Counted from the stretch's first letter, positions 8,830 to 18,713 are shown. The stretch is DNA of 64,000 nucleotides from Gemmatimonadota bacterium (GCA_020344215.1 CP070815.1:4520165-4584164), one strand, 5' to 3'. The notes: generated by a model from the letters alone, not told the origin. Numbers and translations: made by a program.

Positions 8830-9657
8830 ATGAACGCACAGGACGTACGGGCGGCTGCGGTGGCCGGCCACTTCTATCCGGCCCACCCTGGTAAGCTGAG
8901 CGAGATGGTCGAATCGTTCCTGGCCGAGGTCGATGTGGAGGCGCGGCCGATGCGGGCGGTCATCGCACCGCACGCGGGCCTGGTCTACTCCGGCCAGTGC
9001 GCGGCGCATGTGTTCGGGCGCGTGGAGATTCCATCAACGGTGGTGATCCTGGCGCCGAACCACACCGGGCTCGTCGACGCGCCGCGCGGCGCGAGCATCT
9101 GGGAGCGCGGGGCGTTCGAGACGCCGCTGGGTCGCGTGGCCGTGGCGGAGAAGTTCGCGGGTGAGCTCGAGTTGCGTTGCCCGCTGGTGGCACACGACCC
9201 GCGGGCCCACCGGGACGAACATGCCGTCGAGGTGGAGCTGCCATTCTTGACTTCGCTGGCACCGCGGTCGGCGATCGTTCCCATCGTCCTCGCCTGGGAG
9301 GATTGGCCGAGGTGCAAGCAGCTGGCAGATGCGCTGGCGGGGCTGGTTTCGGAATGGCCGGAGCAGGTGCTACTGGTGGCTTCGTCCGACATGACGCATT
9401 TCGAGCCAGCGGCGCGGGCAGCGGAGAAGGACAGGCTCGCGCTCGCGGCCATCGAGCGGCTCGACGGCGAGGAGCTGCTGAACGCTTGCCGTCGCGAGCA
9501 GATAACGATGTGTGGTCGGGCGCCGGCGGCGGTGGTGGTGGAGGCGGCGCGTCAGCTCGGGGCGACGCGCGGAGAAGTCGTGGACTATCGGCATTCCGGT
9601 TGGGTGACCGGTGACGACTCCAACGTCGTGGCGTATGCGGGCGTGACCATCGCATGA
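8830..9657 (+). CDS. amrB: Memo-family protein (AmmeMemoRadiSam protein B)
   Basis: 275 residues in a complete Memo domain. The conserved metal and active-site histidines sit in PHAGLVYSGQ, APNHTG, HRDEHAVEVELPFL and SSDMTHF. In many prokaryotes Memo (AmrB) is encoded with AMMECR1 (AmrA) and a radical SAM protein (AmrS); neither partner is in this neighbourhood, so its role here is open. Memo is related in fold to extradiol dioxygenases. The ATG at 8830 begins MNAQDVRAAAVAGHFYP, the usual N-terminus. Confidence 0.88.
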   Translation: MNAQDVRAAAVAGHFYPAHPGKLSEMVESFLAEVDVEARPMRAVIAPHAGLVYSGQCAAHVFGRVEIPSTVVILAPNHTGLVDAPRGASIWERGAFETPLGRVAVAEKFAGELELRCPLVAHDPRAHRDEHAVEVELPFLTSLAPRSAIVPIVLAWEDWPRCKQLADALAGLVSEWPEQVLLVASSDMTHFEPAARAAEKDRLALAAIERLDGEELLNACRREQITMCGRAPAAVVVEAARQLGATRGEVVDYRHSGWVTGDDSNVVAYAGVTIA

Positions 9658-9789
9658 CGGGTCGCGGGCTCGCGAGCCGAACCCGAGTAGCGGCCGGCCC
9701 TGGACTGGGGCGCCGTGGTCTGATCCGGCTGCCGACGCGGCGGGTGCGATGAGCCTCGCGCCGGGCCCTGGCGATCGTTAAGCTACCGC

Positions 9790-10983
9790 ATGCCCGAAGA
9801 CCAGACGGCGTCGCGGCAAGGCGAAGCGCTCCTCCTCCGAGATCCCAACCTGCACGTCATATTCGGGGTCACGCTGATGGCAGTGCTCGGTGTGTCGAGC
9901 ATCACGCCGGCGTTCCCCCAGATCGCTGAAGAGCTCGACCTGAGCCCCGGCGCCGTCGGCATGCTGGTCGCCATCTTCACCCTGCCGGGCGCCACCCTCA
10001 CACCCGTACTCGGAGTGCTTGGCGATCGGATCGGGCGCAAGCGCGTCTTGGTGCCGTCGCTTATCCTGTTTGCCGTGGCCGGAACGGCGTGCGGCTTCGC
10101 CCGCGACTTCCAGTCGCTGCTCTGGCTGCGCCTGCTCCAGGGTGTGGGCGCGGCGGCGCTCGGGGCACTGAACATTACGATCGTCGGCGACCTCTACTCA
10201 GGCTGGAAGCGTGCCACGGTCATGGGCTACAATGCCAGCGTGCTGAGCGTCGGCACGGCGCTCTACCCCGCGATCGGCGGGGGATTGGCGCTTCTCGGCT
10301 GGTTCTATCCTTTCTTTCTGCCGATCCTGGCGGTGCCGGTGGCGCTCTTGGTGCTCTGGCGGCTGCGCAATCCGGAGCCGTCACGGGACGAGAAGCTCAG
10401 CACGTACCTGCGCAACACGCTGATCAGCGTGCGGAACCCGCGAGCGCTGGGTCTATTCTTGGCGAGCCTGGTAATATTCGTAGTTCTCTACGGGGCGTAC
10501 CTGACGTACCTGCCGTTCCTGCTCCGATTGTCATTCAACGCGTCGCCTCTGCTCATCGGGCTGTTATTCTCGGCCACGTCGGCGGCTACGGCGGTGACCT
10601 CGTGGCGGCTCGGTCGATTGGCGCGAAGGTTCTCGGAGCGGAATCTCGTGAGGCTCGGGTTCGCCTTCTATGCGCTGTCGATGATCGCCATCCCGCTGGC
10701 ACCGAGTGTAGGGTTCCTGCTCTTGCCGGCGATCTTGTTCGGGGCGACGAACGGTATCAGCATTCCGAGCGTCCTGACCATGCTGACGGGGCTGGCGCCC
10801 GCCGAGTACCGTGCGGCCTTCATGTCGGTGAACGCGATGACGCTGCGCCTGGGTCAGACGCTGGGGCCGGTGGTGGCCGGGGCGATGTTGCAGTTCGGAG
10901 GGCTCTCGGGGATCTACTACGGCAACGCGATATTGTCGGTGGCAACGTTGGGTGTCGTCAGCACGGTGGTGAAGAAGATCTAA
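9790..10983 (+). CDS. Major facilitator superfamily transporter
   Basis: 397 residues with 12 predicted membrane helices. The loop 2-3 motif is present as GVLGDRIGRKRVL, and the N-terminal LMAVLGVSSITPAFPQI and AALGALNITIVGDLY segments resemble the drug:H+ antiporter group (Bcr/TetA-like). It is probably a proton-coupled exporter; the substrate is unknown. An 18-bp gap separates it from the following alpha/beta hydrolase, so the two may be co-transcribed. Confidence 0.88.
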   Translation: MPEDQTASRQGEALLLRDPNLHVIFGVTLMAVLGVSSITPAFPQIAEELDLSPGAVGMLVAIFTLPGATLTPVLGVLGDRIGRKRVLVPSLILFAVAGTACGFARDFQSLLWLRLLQGVGAAALGALNITIVGDLYSGWKRATVMGYNASVLSVGTALYPAIGGGLALLGWFYPFFLPILAVPVALLVLWRLRNPEPSRDEKLSTYLRNTLISVRNPRALGLFLASLVIFVVLYGAYLTYLPFLLRLSFNASPLLIGLLFSATSAATAVTSWRLGRLARRFSERNLVRLGFAFYALSMIAIPLAPSVGFLLLPAILFGATNGISIPSVLTMLTGLAPAEYRAAFMSVNAMTLRLGQTLGPVVAGAMLQFGGLSGIYYGNAILSVATLGVVSTVVKKI

Positions 10984-11001
10984 CAGGAAGGCGAGACTTC
11001 C

Positions 11002-11874
11002 GTGCAAGAGACTTTCATTGCAACCGAAGACGGACTGAAGCTCTACTGTCGTATCGTCGGCGAGGGCGATCAGACGGTCATCATCCCGCAGGCCACCTAC
11101 CATGCCGACCGTTTCGACACGCTGGCACGCGGCCGGCGTGTCGTGCTGTATGACCCGCGTGGCCGCGGTCGCTCGGAAGCGGTGGACCGTTCGAGGGTCT
11201 CCCTCGAGTATCAACTTCGCGATTTGGAGGCGGTCCGCGAGGGGATAGGGTCGGCGGCAGCCGCACTGGTCGGCTGGTCGAGCCTGGGGATGGAGCTGTT
11301 CGTTTACACCGTGAAGTATCCCGAGCGGGTGACGCACTTGGTGCAGTTGGCGCCGCTCCCGCCGCGCCGCACGCCGTACATGGAGCAGATGATAGCGGAT
11401 CGCGAACGGCGGACGGATAGCGAGGCGGTGGCGGCGCTAGAGGAGCGGCAACAGGCGGGCGAGTTCGACGATGATCCGGCGCGGTTGTGCCGTGAGATCA
11501 ACTACCTGAGTTGGGGCGCCACGTTCGCCGATCCGGTGATGGCGCTCGAGGTACCGGACGTCTGCGTGCACGAGAATGAGTGGCCCGTCAACCTCGCGCC
11601 GTACCTCGAGGCACTGCTCGCGTCTTACGGCGACTACGATTGGCGGCCCGAACTGAGGCGCGTGACCATACCGAGGCTCGTGATCCACGGCGCCGAGGAC
11701 AACATCCCGCTGCAGGGTGCAAAGGAGTGGGCGGCCGGCCAACCGCACGCGCGCCTGCTGGTCCTGCAGGGGGCCGGGCACTGGCCCCACTACGAGAACC
11801 GCAGTGCGGTGCTCGAATCTGTCGACATGTTCTTGTCCGGCAATTGGCCGCCGGGAGCCTTGCTCGTAGCGTGA
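11002..11874 (+). CDS. Alpha/beta hydrolase
   Basis: 290 residues. The nucleophile elbow is VGWSSLG (GxSxxG with Ser), the acid residue is in HGAEDNI, and the His is in GAGHWPH, so the triad is complete. DPRGRGRSEAVDRSR after the second strand is typical of epoxide-hydrolase and proline-iminopeptidase-type members. There is no signal peptide, so it acts in the cytoplasm. It starts with GTG shortly after the MFS gene. The substrate cannot be predicted. Confidence 0.87.
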   Translation: MQETFIATEDGLKLYCRIVGEGDQTVIIPQATYHADRFDTLARGRRVVLYDPRGRGRSEAVDRSRVSLEYQLRDLEAVREGIGSAAAALVGWSSLGMELFVYTVKYPERVTHLVQLAPLPPRRTPYMEQMIADRERRTDSEAVAALEERQQAGEFDDDPARLCREINYLSWGATFADPVMALEVPDVCVHENEWPVNLAPYLEALLASYGDYDWRPELRRVTIPRLVIHGAEDNIPLQGAKEWAAGQPHARLLVLQGAGHWPHYENRSAVLESVDMFLSGNWPPGALLVA

Positions 11875-11913
11875 GTTCGCTTCGCCTCGGTGCCTGATTA
11901 GGAGATACTCAAG

Positions 11914-13362
11914 ATGAACATCCGCTTCCTCTCGTCGGTCGGCCCCCTGTTGGTCGTTCTGGCCGCGGTCGTGGCCTTCGCGTCGGCCCCGGGCGGCGAT
12001 CCCGAGTTCGGTCGCTACTTTGAGGACAAGACGATGCGCGTCGACTACTTCCATACGGGTGATGCGACGCACGAGGTCCTCAGCCTCGAGCGTGTCGTTG
12101 CGGATGGCCCATGGGCAGGCAGTCGCACGCGGTTGATCGATGACACGAACTTCGGGAGATACTTCTACGAGGTGTACGACCTGGAGAGTGGGGAAATCCT
12201 ATACTCGCGCGGTTTCGCGACCATTTATGGTGAGTGGGAGACGACAGGCGAAGCGCGGACGATGCACCGCACCTTTCACGAGTCGGTACGCATCCCGTGG
12301 CCGAAGCAGCCGGTCAAGGTCGTCATCAAGAAGCGCGACGACCTGACCAGCTTCCACCCAATCGGTGAGTTCGAGATCGATCCCGCTTCACGGGCGGTCA
12401 ACCCGGCGGACATGTCGCCGATCGGCGAGGTATGGACGCTGTTCGAGAACGGCCCGCCCTCGGAGAAAGTCGACATCGTGTTGCTCGGCGAGGGCTATAC
12501 GAAAGCGGAGCTAGAGAAGTTCCATACTGATGCCCGGCGACTGGTCGACGAGCTCTTCTCGTGGGAGCCGTTCAAGAGCCGCGAGTCGGACTTCAACGTA
12601 CGGGCGATCGACGTGCCGACGGCGCAGTCGGGTGTAACTCGAGCGCATTCCGGCAAGTTCCGCCGCAACCCCGTCGGTACGCAGTACGGCATCTTCGACT
12701 CGGAGCGGTACATGCTGAGCTACGACAGTCGTTCGCTGCGTGACGTTCTATCGGCGGCGCCGTACGACTTCCTGGCGATCCTGGTGAACGAGAAGCAGTA
12801 CGGGGGCGGCGGGATCTACAACTTCCAGATGGCGGCGGCGGTGGACTCGGACTTCTCCGACTACATATTCGTGCACGAGTTCGGGCACCATTTCGCCGGG
12901 CTGGCCGACGAGTATTACACCTCGGACGTGGCCTACGAGACGGGTGAGGTGGAACAACCGGAGCCGTGGGAGGCGAACGTCACGGCGCTGCGTGACCCGG
13001 CGGAGCTAAAGTGGCGTGACCTCGTGGAGCCGGGCACCCCGGTGCCGACGCCGTGGGAGAAGGAGACCTACGAAGAGCACGCCCGGGAGATCCGGGCGCG
13101 ACGTGCCCGACTCATCGAGAGCCAGGCTCCGGAAGCCGAGTTCGACGCGCTCTTCCAGGAGCAGCGTGAGATCGAGACGGGGATGCTGTCGTCGCAGGAG
13201 TACTCGGGTGTGGTGGGGGCGTTCGAGGGCGCGATGTACGAGCCGCAGGGTCTCTACCGGTCCTCGATCGACTGCATCATGTTCACCCGCAACGAGGTCG
13301 GGTTCTGCCGCGTATGTCGGCGAGCGATCGAGCGGGTCATCGACCTGTACACCGGGCGCTAG
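11914..13362 (+). CDS. M64-family (IgA peptidase-like) secreted metallopeptidase
   Basis: 482 residues with an N-terminal signal peptide (MNIRFLSSVGPLLVVLAAVVAFASA). An M64 N-terminal domain is followed by the catalytic domain with the zinc motif HEFGHHFAGLADEY and an upstream VDIVLLGEGYT strand that marks the family. C-terminal paired cysteines (CIMFTRNEVGFCRVC) are also typical. The founding member cleaves immunoglobulin A; environmental homologues are secreted proteases of unknown target. An AAGATG-type start follows a GGAG site. Confidence 0.9.
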   Translation: MNIRFLSSVGPLLVVLAAVVAFASAPGGDPEFGRYFEDKTMRVDYFHTGDATHEVLSLERVVADGPWAGSRTRLIDDTNFGRYFYEVYDLESGEILYSRGFATIYGEWETTGEARTMHRTFHESVRIPWPKQPVKVVIKKRDDLTSFHPIGEFEIDPASRAVNPADMSPIGEVWTLFENGPPSEKVDIVLLGEGYTKAELEKFHTDARRLVDELFSWEPFKSRESDFNVRAIDVPTAQSGVTRAHSGKFRRNPVGTQYGIFDSERYMLSYDSRSLRDVLSAAPYDFLAILVNEKQYGGGGIYNFQMAAAVDSDFSDYIFVHEFGHHFAGLADEYYTSDVAYETGEVEQPEPWEANVTALRDPAELKWRDLVEPGTPVPTPWEKETYEEHAREIRARRARLIESQAPEAEFDALFQEQREIETGMLSSQEYSGVVGAFEGAMYEPQGLYRSSIDCIMFTRNEVGFCRVCRRAIERVIDLYTGR

Positions 13363-13373
13363 CCGAGGTCGTG

Positions 13374-13724
13374 CCGCGGGCAGGCCGGGTTGGGAGTGTG
13401 AGGCAGACTCGTTCGGGCACCTATACTCGCATCTACGAGGTCGTTAACCGCATCCCCCGCGGTCGCGTTGCGACCTACGGCCAGGTCGCGGCGCTTGCCG
13501 GTCTTAACGGCCAGGCCCGCCAGGTAGGCTACGCGCTGCACGCTCTGAAAGATGACTCGGTACCCTGGCATCGGGTGGTGAACGCCCAAGGCCGAATCAG
13601 CAGTAGGCGCGAGCCGGGGTGTGAGCGGTGGCAGCGTCAACTGCTCGAGGAAGAGGGGATAGTCCTCGACTCGGAGGGGCGAATCTGCCTCGAACGATTC
13701 CGCTGGACTCTAGTTCACGATTGA
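13374..13724 (+). CDS. MGMT-family alkyltransferase-like protein (cysteine-less, ATL)
   Basis: About 116 residues matching the DNA-binding domain of O6-alkylguanine-DNA alkyltransferase: IPRGRVATYGQVAALAG, ARQVGYAL and VPWHRVVNAQGRIS. The active-site PCHR of the enzyme is replaced by PWHR, so it cannot accept an alkyl group. Such ATL proteins bind O6-alkylguanine lesions and hand them to nucleotide excision repair. The start is uncertain: GTG at 13374 or 13398, both just after the M64 stop. Confidence 0.85.
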   Translation, partial: PRAGRVGSVRQTRSGTYTRIYEVVNRIPRGRVATYGQVAALAGLNGQARQVGYALHALKDDSVPWHRVVNAQGRISSRREPGCERWQRQLLEEEGIVLDSEGRICLERFRWTLVHD

Positions 13725-13739
13725 CACCACGAGGGGACG

Positions 13740-15332
13740 ATGATAGGCAAACGCCGGATCTCCTTCTTCACTACTCGGCGCGTGCTCGGCCGGGCACTGC
13801 TCACCTGGTATACGGCTGGCGTCCTCGCGGTTGCCGGTCCTCTCGAGGCGTTGGCACAGAGCGGCGTCGATCTGGCCGCGCTCGATGCGTACTTCGAGGA
13901 GGCGCGCCAGGCGTTCGAGGTCCCGGGCTTCGCTGTCGCCATCGTTAAAGACGGCGAGGTGGCCTTCGCCCGAGGCTACGGTGTGCGCGAACTGGGCAAG
14001 CAGGAGAGGGTCGATAGGCATACGCTGTTCGCCATCGCTTCGAACACGAAGGCGTTCACGGTGGCGGCGCTGGCGATACTGGTCGATGAGGGGAAGATCG
14101 GCTGGGACGACCGGGTCGTCGAGTACCTGCCCTATTTCCAGCTCTACGACCCTTGGGTCACCCAGGAGATGCGGGTGCGTGACCTGCTGTGTCACCGGAG
14201 CGGGCTGGGCACGTTCAGCGGCGATCTGCTGTGGTACGGGACGTCGTACAGCGCGGCTCAGGTGGTCGAGCGCGCCCGCTACCTGGAGCCTGCCGGCGTA
14301 TTCCGGTCGGAATACGGGTACTCGAACCTCATGTTCATCGCCGCCGGCGAGATCATCCCGGCAGTGGCCGGACGGAGCTGGAGCGATTTCGTCGAGGCGG
14401 AGATCTTCGAGCCCCTCGGGATGGAGCACAGCGTCACCTCGACGCTGGACCTGGCCGGTAAGGCCAACGTTGCCACGCCGCACAGGCATAAGGATCGGGA
14501 GGTTATTCCTCTTTATTGGTACAACTGGGACGCGATGGCTGCGGCCGGGGGCATCATCTCGAGCGTGGTCGACATGGCCCGGTGGATGGAACTGCAGCTC
14601 GACCACGGCACCTGGGAGGGCGACACGATATTCAGCGAGCGCGTCCAGCGAACTATGTGGACCCCGCACATCTCCTACGTCGTGAGCCGGCGCAACGAGG
14701 AGATGTACCCGACGACGCACTTCCGGGGCTATGGCCTCGGCTGGGGCCTGATGGACTACCAGGGCCGCAAGGTCATGAGCCACGGCGGCGGCTACGACGG
14801 CATGTTCTCCCGCGTGGCGCTGGTGCCCGAAGAGCGTCTGGGGGTAGTCATTCTCACGAACGGCATGACTAGCCTGCAGACGGCGCTGACCTACAAGATC
14901 CTCGACGCGTATCTCGGTGGTGAAGATCGGGATTGGACGGCGGAGTTCGTGGAGAGGGCAGAGCAGTCGAGGAGGGAGGCGGCGGAGCGCCGCGCGAAGT
15001 TCGAGAGTGGGCGCGTCGACGGCACCACGCCGTCACTGGCGCTGGAGGCCTACGCCGGCACCTATGGCGGCCCGATGTACGGTGATGCAAATGTCACTGT
15101 CGAGGATGGTCATCTCGTTGTCAGCTTCGTGCCGAACCCCGATCTGGTCGGCGATCTGACCCACTTCCATTACGACACGTTCGTGATCGAGTGGCGACGG
15201 GACTTCGCCTGGTTCGACGGAGGCACGGTCCAGTTCGTCATGGACCCGAGCGGCGATGTCGTCGAGATGAGAGTCGACGTACCCAACGAGGACCTCTGGT
15301 TCCACGAGCTGGAGTTCAAGAAGAAGGATTGA
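13740..15332 (+). CDS. Secreted serine hydrolase, beta-lactamase fold, with DUF3471-like tail
   Basis: 530 residues with an N-terminal signal segment. The class C beta-lactamase/DD-peptidase motifs are all present: SxxK in IASNTKAFT, YxN in YGYSNLMF, and HGG in MSHGGGYDG. The last 100 or so residues (SLALEAYAGTYGGPMYGDAN onward) match DUF3471, common in this family. It is a periplasmic or secreted esterase or peptidase acting on an unknown amide or ester. ACGAGGGGACG before the ATG supplies a Shine-Dalgarno site. Confidence 0.88.
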   Translation: MIGKRRISFFTTRRVLGRALLTWYTAGVLAVAGPLEALAQSGVDLAALDAYFEEARQAFEVPGFAVAIVKDGEVAFARGYGVRELGKQERVDRHTLFAIASNTKAFTVAALAILVDEGKIGWDDRVVEYLPYFQLYDPWVTQEMRVRDLLCHRSGLGTFSGDLLWYGTSYSAAQVVERARYLEPAGVFRSEYGYSNLMFIAAGEIIPAVAGRSWSDFVEAEIFEPLGMEHSVTSTLDLAGKANVATPHRHKDREVIPLYWYNWDAMAAAGGIISSVVDMARWMELQLDHGTWEGDTIFSERVQRTMWTPHISYVVSRRNEEMYPTTHFRGYGLGWGLMDYQGRKVMSHGGGYDGMFSRVALVPEERLGVVILTNGMTSLQTALTYKILDAYLGGEDRDWTAEFVERAEQSRREAAERRAKFESGRVDGTTPSLALEAYAGTYGGPMYGDANVTVEDGHLVVSFVPNPDLVGDLTHFHYDTFVIEWRRDFAWFDGGTVQFVMDPSGDVVEMRVDVPNEDLWFHELEFKKKD

Positions 15333-15371
15333 AAGGATCGGGTGATGCCTGACGGTTCGCGCCGCACCTGA

Positions 15372-16520
15372 TCATGCACTCCGCCGGGGGCAAGGCGGCA
15401 GCGTTTCCTCTGCCGCCACGAAGTCGGGAGGCAAGCTCTCCGCACACTCTGCGGGGTCGCAGCAGGTGTGGCAGACCCGCTTGAATGCCCTGAAGCCGAT
15501 AAGCCGAACGTCGGGTGCGAGGAAGTCGTCCTTAATCGGCTCGTCACGAAGCAGATCGGTGCTCAGGTATTTCTTGTTGTCGTCCGCGAAGATGGTGGCG
15601 ACGACAGCTTCGCCGTCACGGTCGTTTAGGACTTTGAGGGCTCCCAAGAAGTTGGCTCCGGAGGAGATGCCCACCCCGACGCCCAGCTCTTTCGCCAGCT
15701 TCTGAGCCATGATGATCGCGTCGCCATCGTCGGCGCTGACTACATCGTCGAGGAAGTCCAAGTCGACGATGGGCGGGATGAACTCATCGGAAATCCCTTG
15801 AACGCGGTGCTTCCCCACCTTGCAGCCGGTCGACAGTGTCGGTGAGTTGGACGGTTCGAGCGGGTGGAGCTTAATGTCAGGGTTCTGACCCCTGAAGAAG
15901 CGACCCGCCCCCATGATCGTACCGCCTGTGCCGACGCCGGCCACGAAGGCGTCGGGGGTCATGTTGCGGAACCGGAACTGCCACCAGGTTTCCGGTCCGG
16001 TCGTCTGTTGGTGGGCGGCACTGTTGTCCTCGCTGGAGAACTGGCGGGGCAGGAACGCCCGCTTCGTCTTATCGGCCAGTTCTTCCGCCCGGTCGATGCT
16101 CCCGAGAAAGCCCCCTTCTTCGTGGCTGACCATAATGACCTTCGCGCCCAGGCTCCGAATCAGATTGACGCGCTCCGTGCTCAGCCAGTCGGGCATGAAG
16201 ATTGTTACCGGGTGGCCCATAGCGCGTCCGATCGCGGCGATGGAGATACCCGTGTTCCCACTCGTCGCTTCCACGATGAGGTCGCCCGGTTCGAGCTCGC
16301 CCTTGGCGTAGGCCTGCTGTAGGATGTGAAGTGCCATCCGGTCCTTGATGCTACCGGTCATGTTGAGGTTTTCGGCCTTGGCGTAAATGGTGCGCCGCTG
16401 CCCATGATAGGAGAGTTCTATGGCGAGCAGAGGTGTATTACCCACCATGCACTTGAGCCCGCTGATCCGGCGGTCGACATCGAGGGGGGCCACGCGGCTG
16501 GTCCTCCTTTGCCTTGTCAT
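15372..16520 (-). CDS. PLP-dependent cysteine synthase family protein with Cys-rich tail
   Basis: 382 residues of the O-acetylserine sulfhydrylase/cystathionine beta-synthase fold. The PLP lysine is in [10 protein letters not shown], the phosphate loop is [12 protein letters not shown], and [12 protein letters not shown] is the substrate loop. The closest functional groups are cysteine synthase and SbnA-type enzymes; I cannot choose between them. An unusual C-terminus, [11 protein letters not shown] near residue 355, offers four clustered cysteines that may bind a metal. The ATG at 16520 was preferred over a TTG at 16565. It converges with the preceding hydrolase gene. Confidence 0.85.
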   Translation of the reverse strand: MTRQRRTSRVAPLDVDRRISGLKCMVGNTPLLAIELSYHGQRRTIYAKAENLNMTGSIKDRMALHILQQAYAKGELEPGDLIVEATSGNTGISIAAIGRAMGHPVTIFMPDWLSTERVNLIRSLGAKVIMVSHEEGGFLGSIDRAEELADKTKRAFLPRQFSSEDNSAAHQQTTGPETWWQFRFRNMTPDAFVAGVGTGGTIMGAGRFFRGQNPDIKLHPLEPSNSPTLSTGCKVGKHRVQGISDEFIPPIVDLDFLDDVVSADDGDAIIMAQKLAKELGVGVGISSGANFLGALKVLNDRDGEAVVATIFADDNKKYLSTDLLRDEPIKDDFLAPDVRLIGFRAFKRVCHTCCDPAECAESLPPDFVAAEETLPPCPRRSA

Positions 16521-16695
16521 GCGTGAGACGTCGAGTCGACTCTCAGTGGGGCCGTCTGGAGCCAAGAGTCAGTCTAAGTGCGGGGATGGTCGATGGCAAA
16601 CCGGTTGTGGTCCTGCATGTGGCGCCGTCGGGCGCTAGTTTGAGGCCGGCCCTGGCAGTCGAATAACTGCGGAGCTCGAGACATCGGAGTCGGCC

Positions 16696-18024
16696 TTGGC
16701 CTCAAGAGAAGCGGTAGAGTCGGGACGAGCGCTGGGAATCTGGCGTAGCACGGCCCTCGTGGTCGGCAACATGATCGGCTCGGGGGTCTTTCTGCTCCCC
16801 GCCTCGCTGGCCCTCTATGGCGGCATAAGCCTCCTCGGTTGGGCCTTCGCGACCGCGGGCGCCGTGGTTCTCGCTTTGGTCTTTGCCCGCTGGGCACGGC
16901 TGATGCCGAAGGTGGGTGGCCCGTACGCTTACACACGGGCCGGCTTCGGCGACTTCGCGGGCTTCCTCGTCGCCTGGGGCTACTGGATATCGATCTGGTG
17001 CGGCAACGCGGCCATCGCGACCGCGTTCGCCGGCTACCTCGGGGTCTTCCTGCCGCCGATCTCCGAGAGTCCTGCGGTCGCCGCGGTCACCGCTGCTGCG
17101 GCGATCTGGTTGCTCATCTGGGTCAACGCCAGGGGTGTGCGTGGGGCCGGGATCGTTCAGCTCGCGACGACGGTGCTCAAGCTGCTGCCACTCGTTGCGG
17201 TGGGCACATTGGGTCTGCTGTACTTCGATGCGGGCAATCTCAGGCCGTTCAACGTGAGCGGTGAGCCGACCTTCGCGGCGCTGACGGCCACAGCGACGCT
17301 GACCCTGTGGGCGTTCCTCGGACTGGAGTCGGCGACGGTCCCGGCGAACGACGTGCGGGATCCTGAGCGGACGATCCCGCGCGCCACCATCTTTGGCACC
17401 CTAGGCGGCGGTGTCGTCTATGTCTTGAGCACGATCGGCGTGATGGGCGTGATGGCGCCGGCGGTTCTCTCGGGGTCGACGGCGCCGTTCGCCGACGCGG
17501 CGAGCGCTATGTGGGGCGGCTGGGCCTCTTACGCGGTTGGCGCCGGAGCGGCGATCTCCTGCTTCGGTGCGCTAAACGGCTGGATACTGCTGTCGGGGCA
17601 GGTCCCTTACGCGGCAGCGAAGGATGGGCTCTTACCCGCCCGCTTCGGCCGGCTCTCCGAGCGCGGCACACCGGTGTTCGGGCTCGTGATCTCGGGTATC
17701 CTCGCCACCGTCCTGCTCTCGATGAACTACACGCGTGGGCTCGTCGGATCGTTCACCTTTATCATCCTGCTCTCCACCATGACGAGCCTGTTTCCCTACG
17801 TCATGTGCTCGGCGGGGCAGTTCCTCGTCTCGAGACGGGCCGGAGGCCGGGTTGATGGCCGACGCTTGACGGCGCTGCTCGTCCCCGCGTTGGCTTTTCT
17901 CTTCTCGCTCTGGGCGATCGCCGGGTCGGGTCGTGATGCGGTGTACTGGGGCTTCATGCTGCTGCTGGCCGGGATACCTCTGTACGTTTGGATGAGACGG
18001 TCCCTGCAACGGAGTAGTGAATGA
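16696..18024 (+). CDS. Amino acid permease, APC superfamily (AdiC-like)
   Basis: 442 residues with about 12 membrane helices. The first helix motif VVGNMIGSGVFLLP and the later WAFLGLESATVPANDV helix-6 region match basic amino acid/polyamine antiporters of the APA family, such as arginine:agmatine exchangers. The substrate is therefore probably an amino acid, but is not proven. The start is a TTG at 16696. Its last four bases overlap the ATG of the M23 gene, so the two are coupled. Confidence 0.87.
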   Translation: MASREAVESGRALGIWRSTALVVGNMIGSGVFLLPASLALYGGISLLGWAFATAGAVVLALVFARWARLMPKVGGPYAYTRAGFGDFAGFLVAWGYWISIWCGNAAIATAFAGYLGVFLPPISESPAVAAVTAAAAIWLLIWVNARGVRGAGIVQLATTVLKLLPLVAVGTLGLLYFDAGNLRPFNVSGEPTFAALTATATLTLWAFLGLESATVPANDVRDPERTIPRATIFGTLGGGVVYVLSTIGVMGVMAPAVLSGSTAPFADAASAMWGGWASYAVGAGAAISCFGALNGWILLSGQVPYAAAKDGLLPARFGRLSERGTPVFGLVISGILATVLLSMNYTRGLVGSFTFIILLSTMTSLFPYVMCSAGQFLVSRRAGGRVDGRRLTALLVPALAFLFSLWAIAGSGRDAVYWGFMLLLAGIPLYVWMRRSLQRSSE

Positions 18025-18713
18025 GCCTGTACCAACGACGAGGCGAAGACGGACGGACGATACAGCGCTGGTGGAACTTTGCCAGGCAACCGTTCCTGAG
18101 CGGGGCGGTTTCCGGGCTGGCAGGCCTCGCTCTGCTCCTAACAGTGTCGTCGTGCGAGCTTCCCACAGACTCGAGACCCGAACCGGCCGCCGGGGTCCGC
18201 TTCCCACTGGAGTCGTGGCGCTTGACCCAGGACTTCGGCGTCTGGAACAACAGTTGGGGCGGCTACCATCTGGCGGAAGACGTGGCGGCATCGGGCGGTG
18301 ACCCTCTGTACGCCATGGCCGACGGCGTGGTGAGAGGGGCATTCACCGAAGTTCAGGGATACGGCGCCGTGATGTTGATCGAGCATCGGTTTGCCGACGA
18401 GTTCGTCGTATCGCTTTACGGCCATGTGAGCACGCGGCGCGGCTTCGAGGTCGCACCCGGCGAACCCGTGACGAAGGGCGACCTGGTTGGCTACATAGCA
18501 GACGACGATGAGGACGGCGGTTCCTGGCCGCCGCACTTGCACTTCGGCATCCGCAAGGGGCCCTACTCGCTGGAGGAGAGGATCTGCGATCTCTGGCTGT
18601 ATGTGGGGTACACGCGTTCGTGCGAAGAGATCACGCACGAGGAGTATCTCGAGCTGTGGTACGACCCGACCGATTTCATCTTGGGGCGCGTGGGTCCGCT
18701 TGCCGCGCCTTGA
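18021..18713 (+). CDS. M23-family peptidase (LytM/peptidoglycan endopeptidase)
   Basis: 230 residues. A hydrophobic segment near residues 32-48 ends in VSSCELP, which resembles a lipobox. The M23 domain follows: the first zinc ligands are in YHLAEDV (H and D), then GYGAVMLIEH, and the HxH motif is HLHFGI. Such enzymes cut peptidoglycan cross-bridges or are degenerate amidase activators; here the zinc ligands appear intact. It is coupled by an ATGA overlap to the APC permease gene. Confidence 0.83.
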   Translation: MSLYQRRGEDGRTIQRWWNFARQPFLSGAVSGLAGLALLLTVSSCELPTDSRPEPAAGVRFPLESWRLTQDFGVWNNSWGGYHLAEDVAASGGDPLYAMADGVVRGAFTEVQGYGAVMLIEHRFADEFVVSLYGHVSTRRGFEVAPGEPVTKGDLVGYIADDDEDGGSWPPHLHFGIRKGPYSLEERICDLWLYVGYTRSCEEITHEEYLELWYDPTDFILGRVGPLAAP

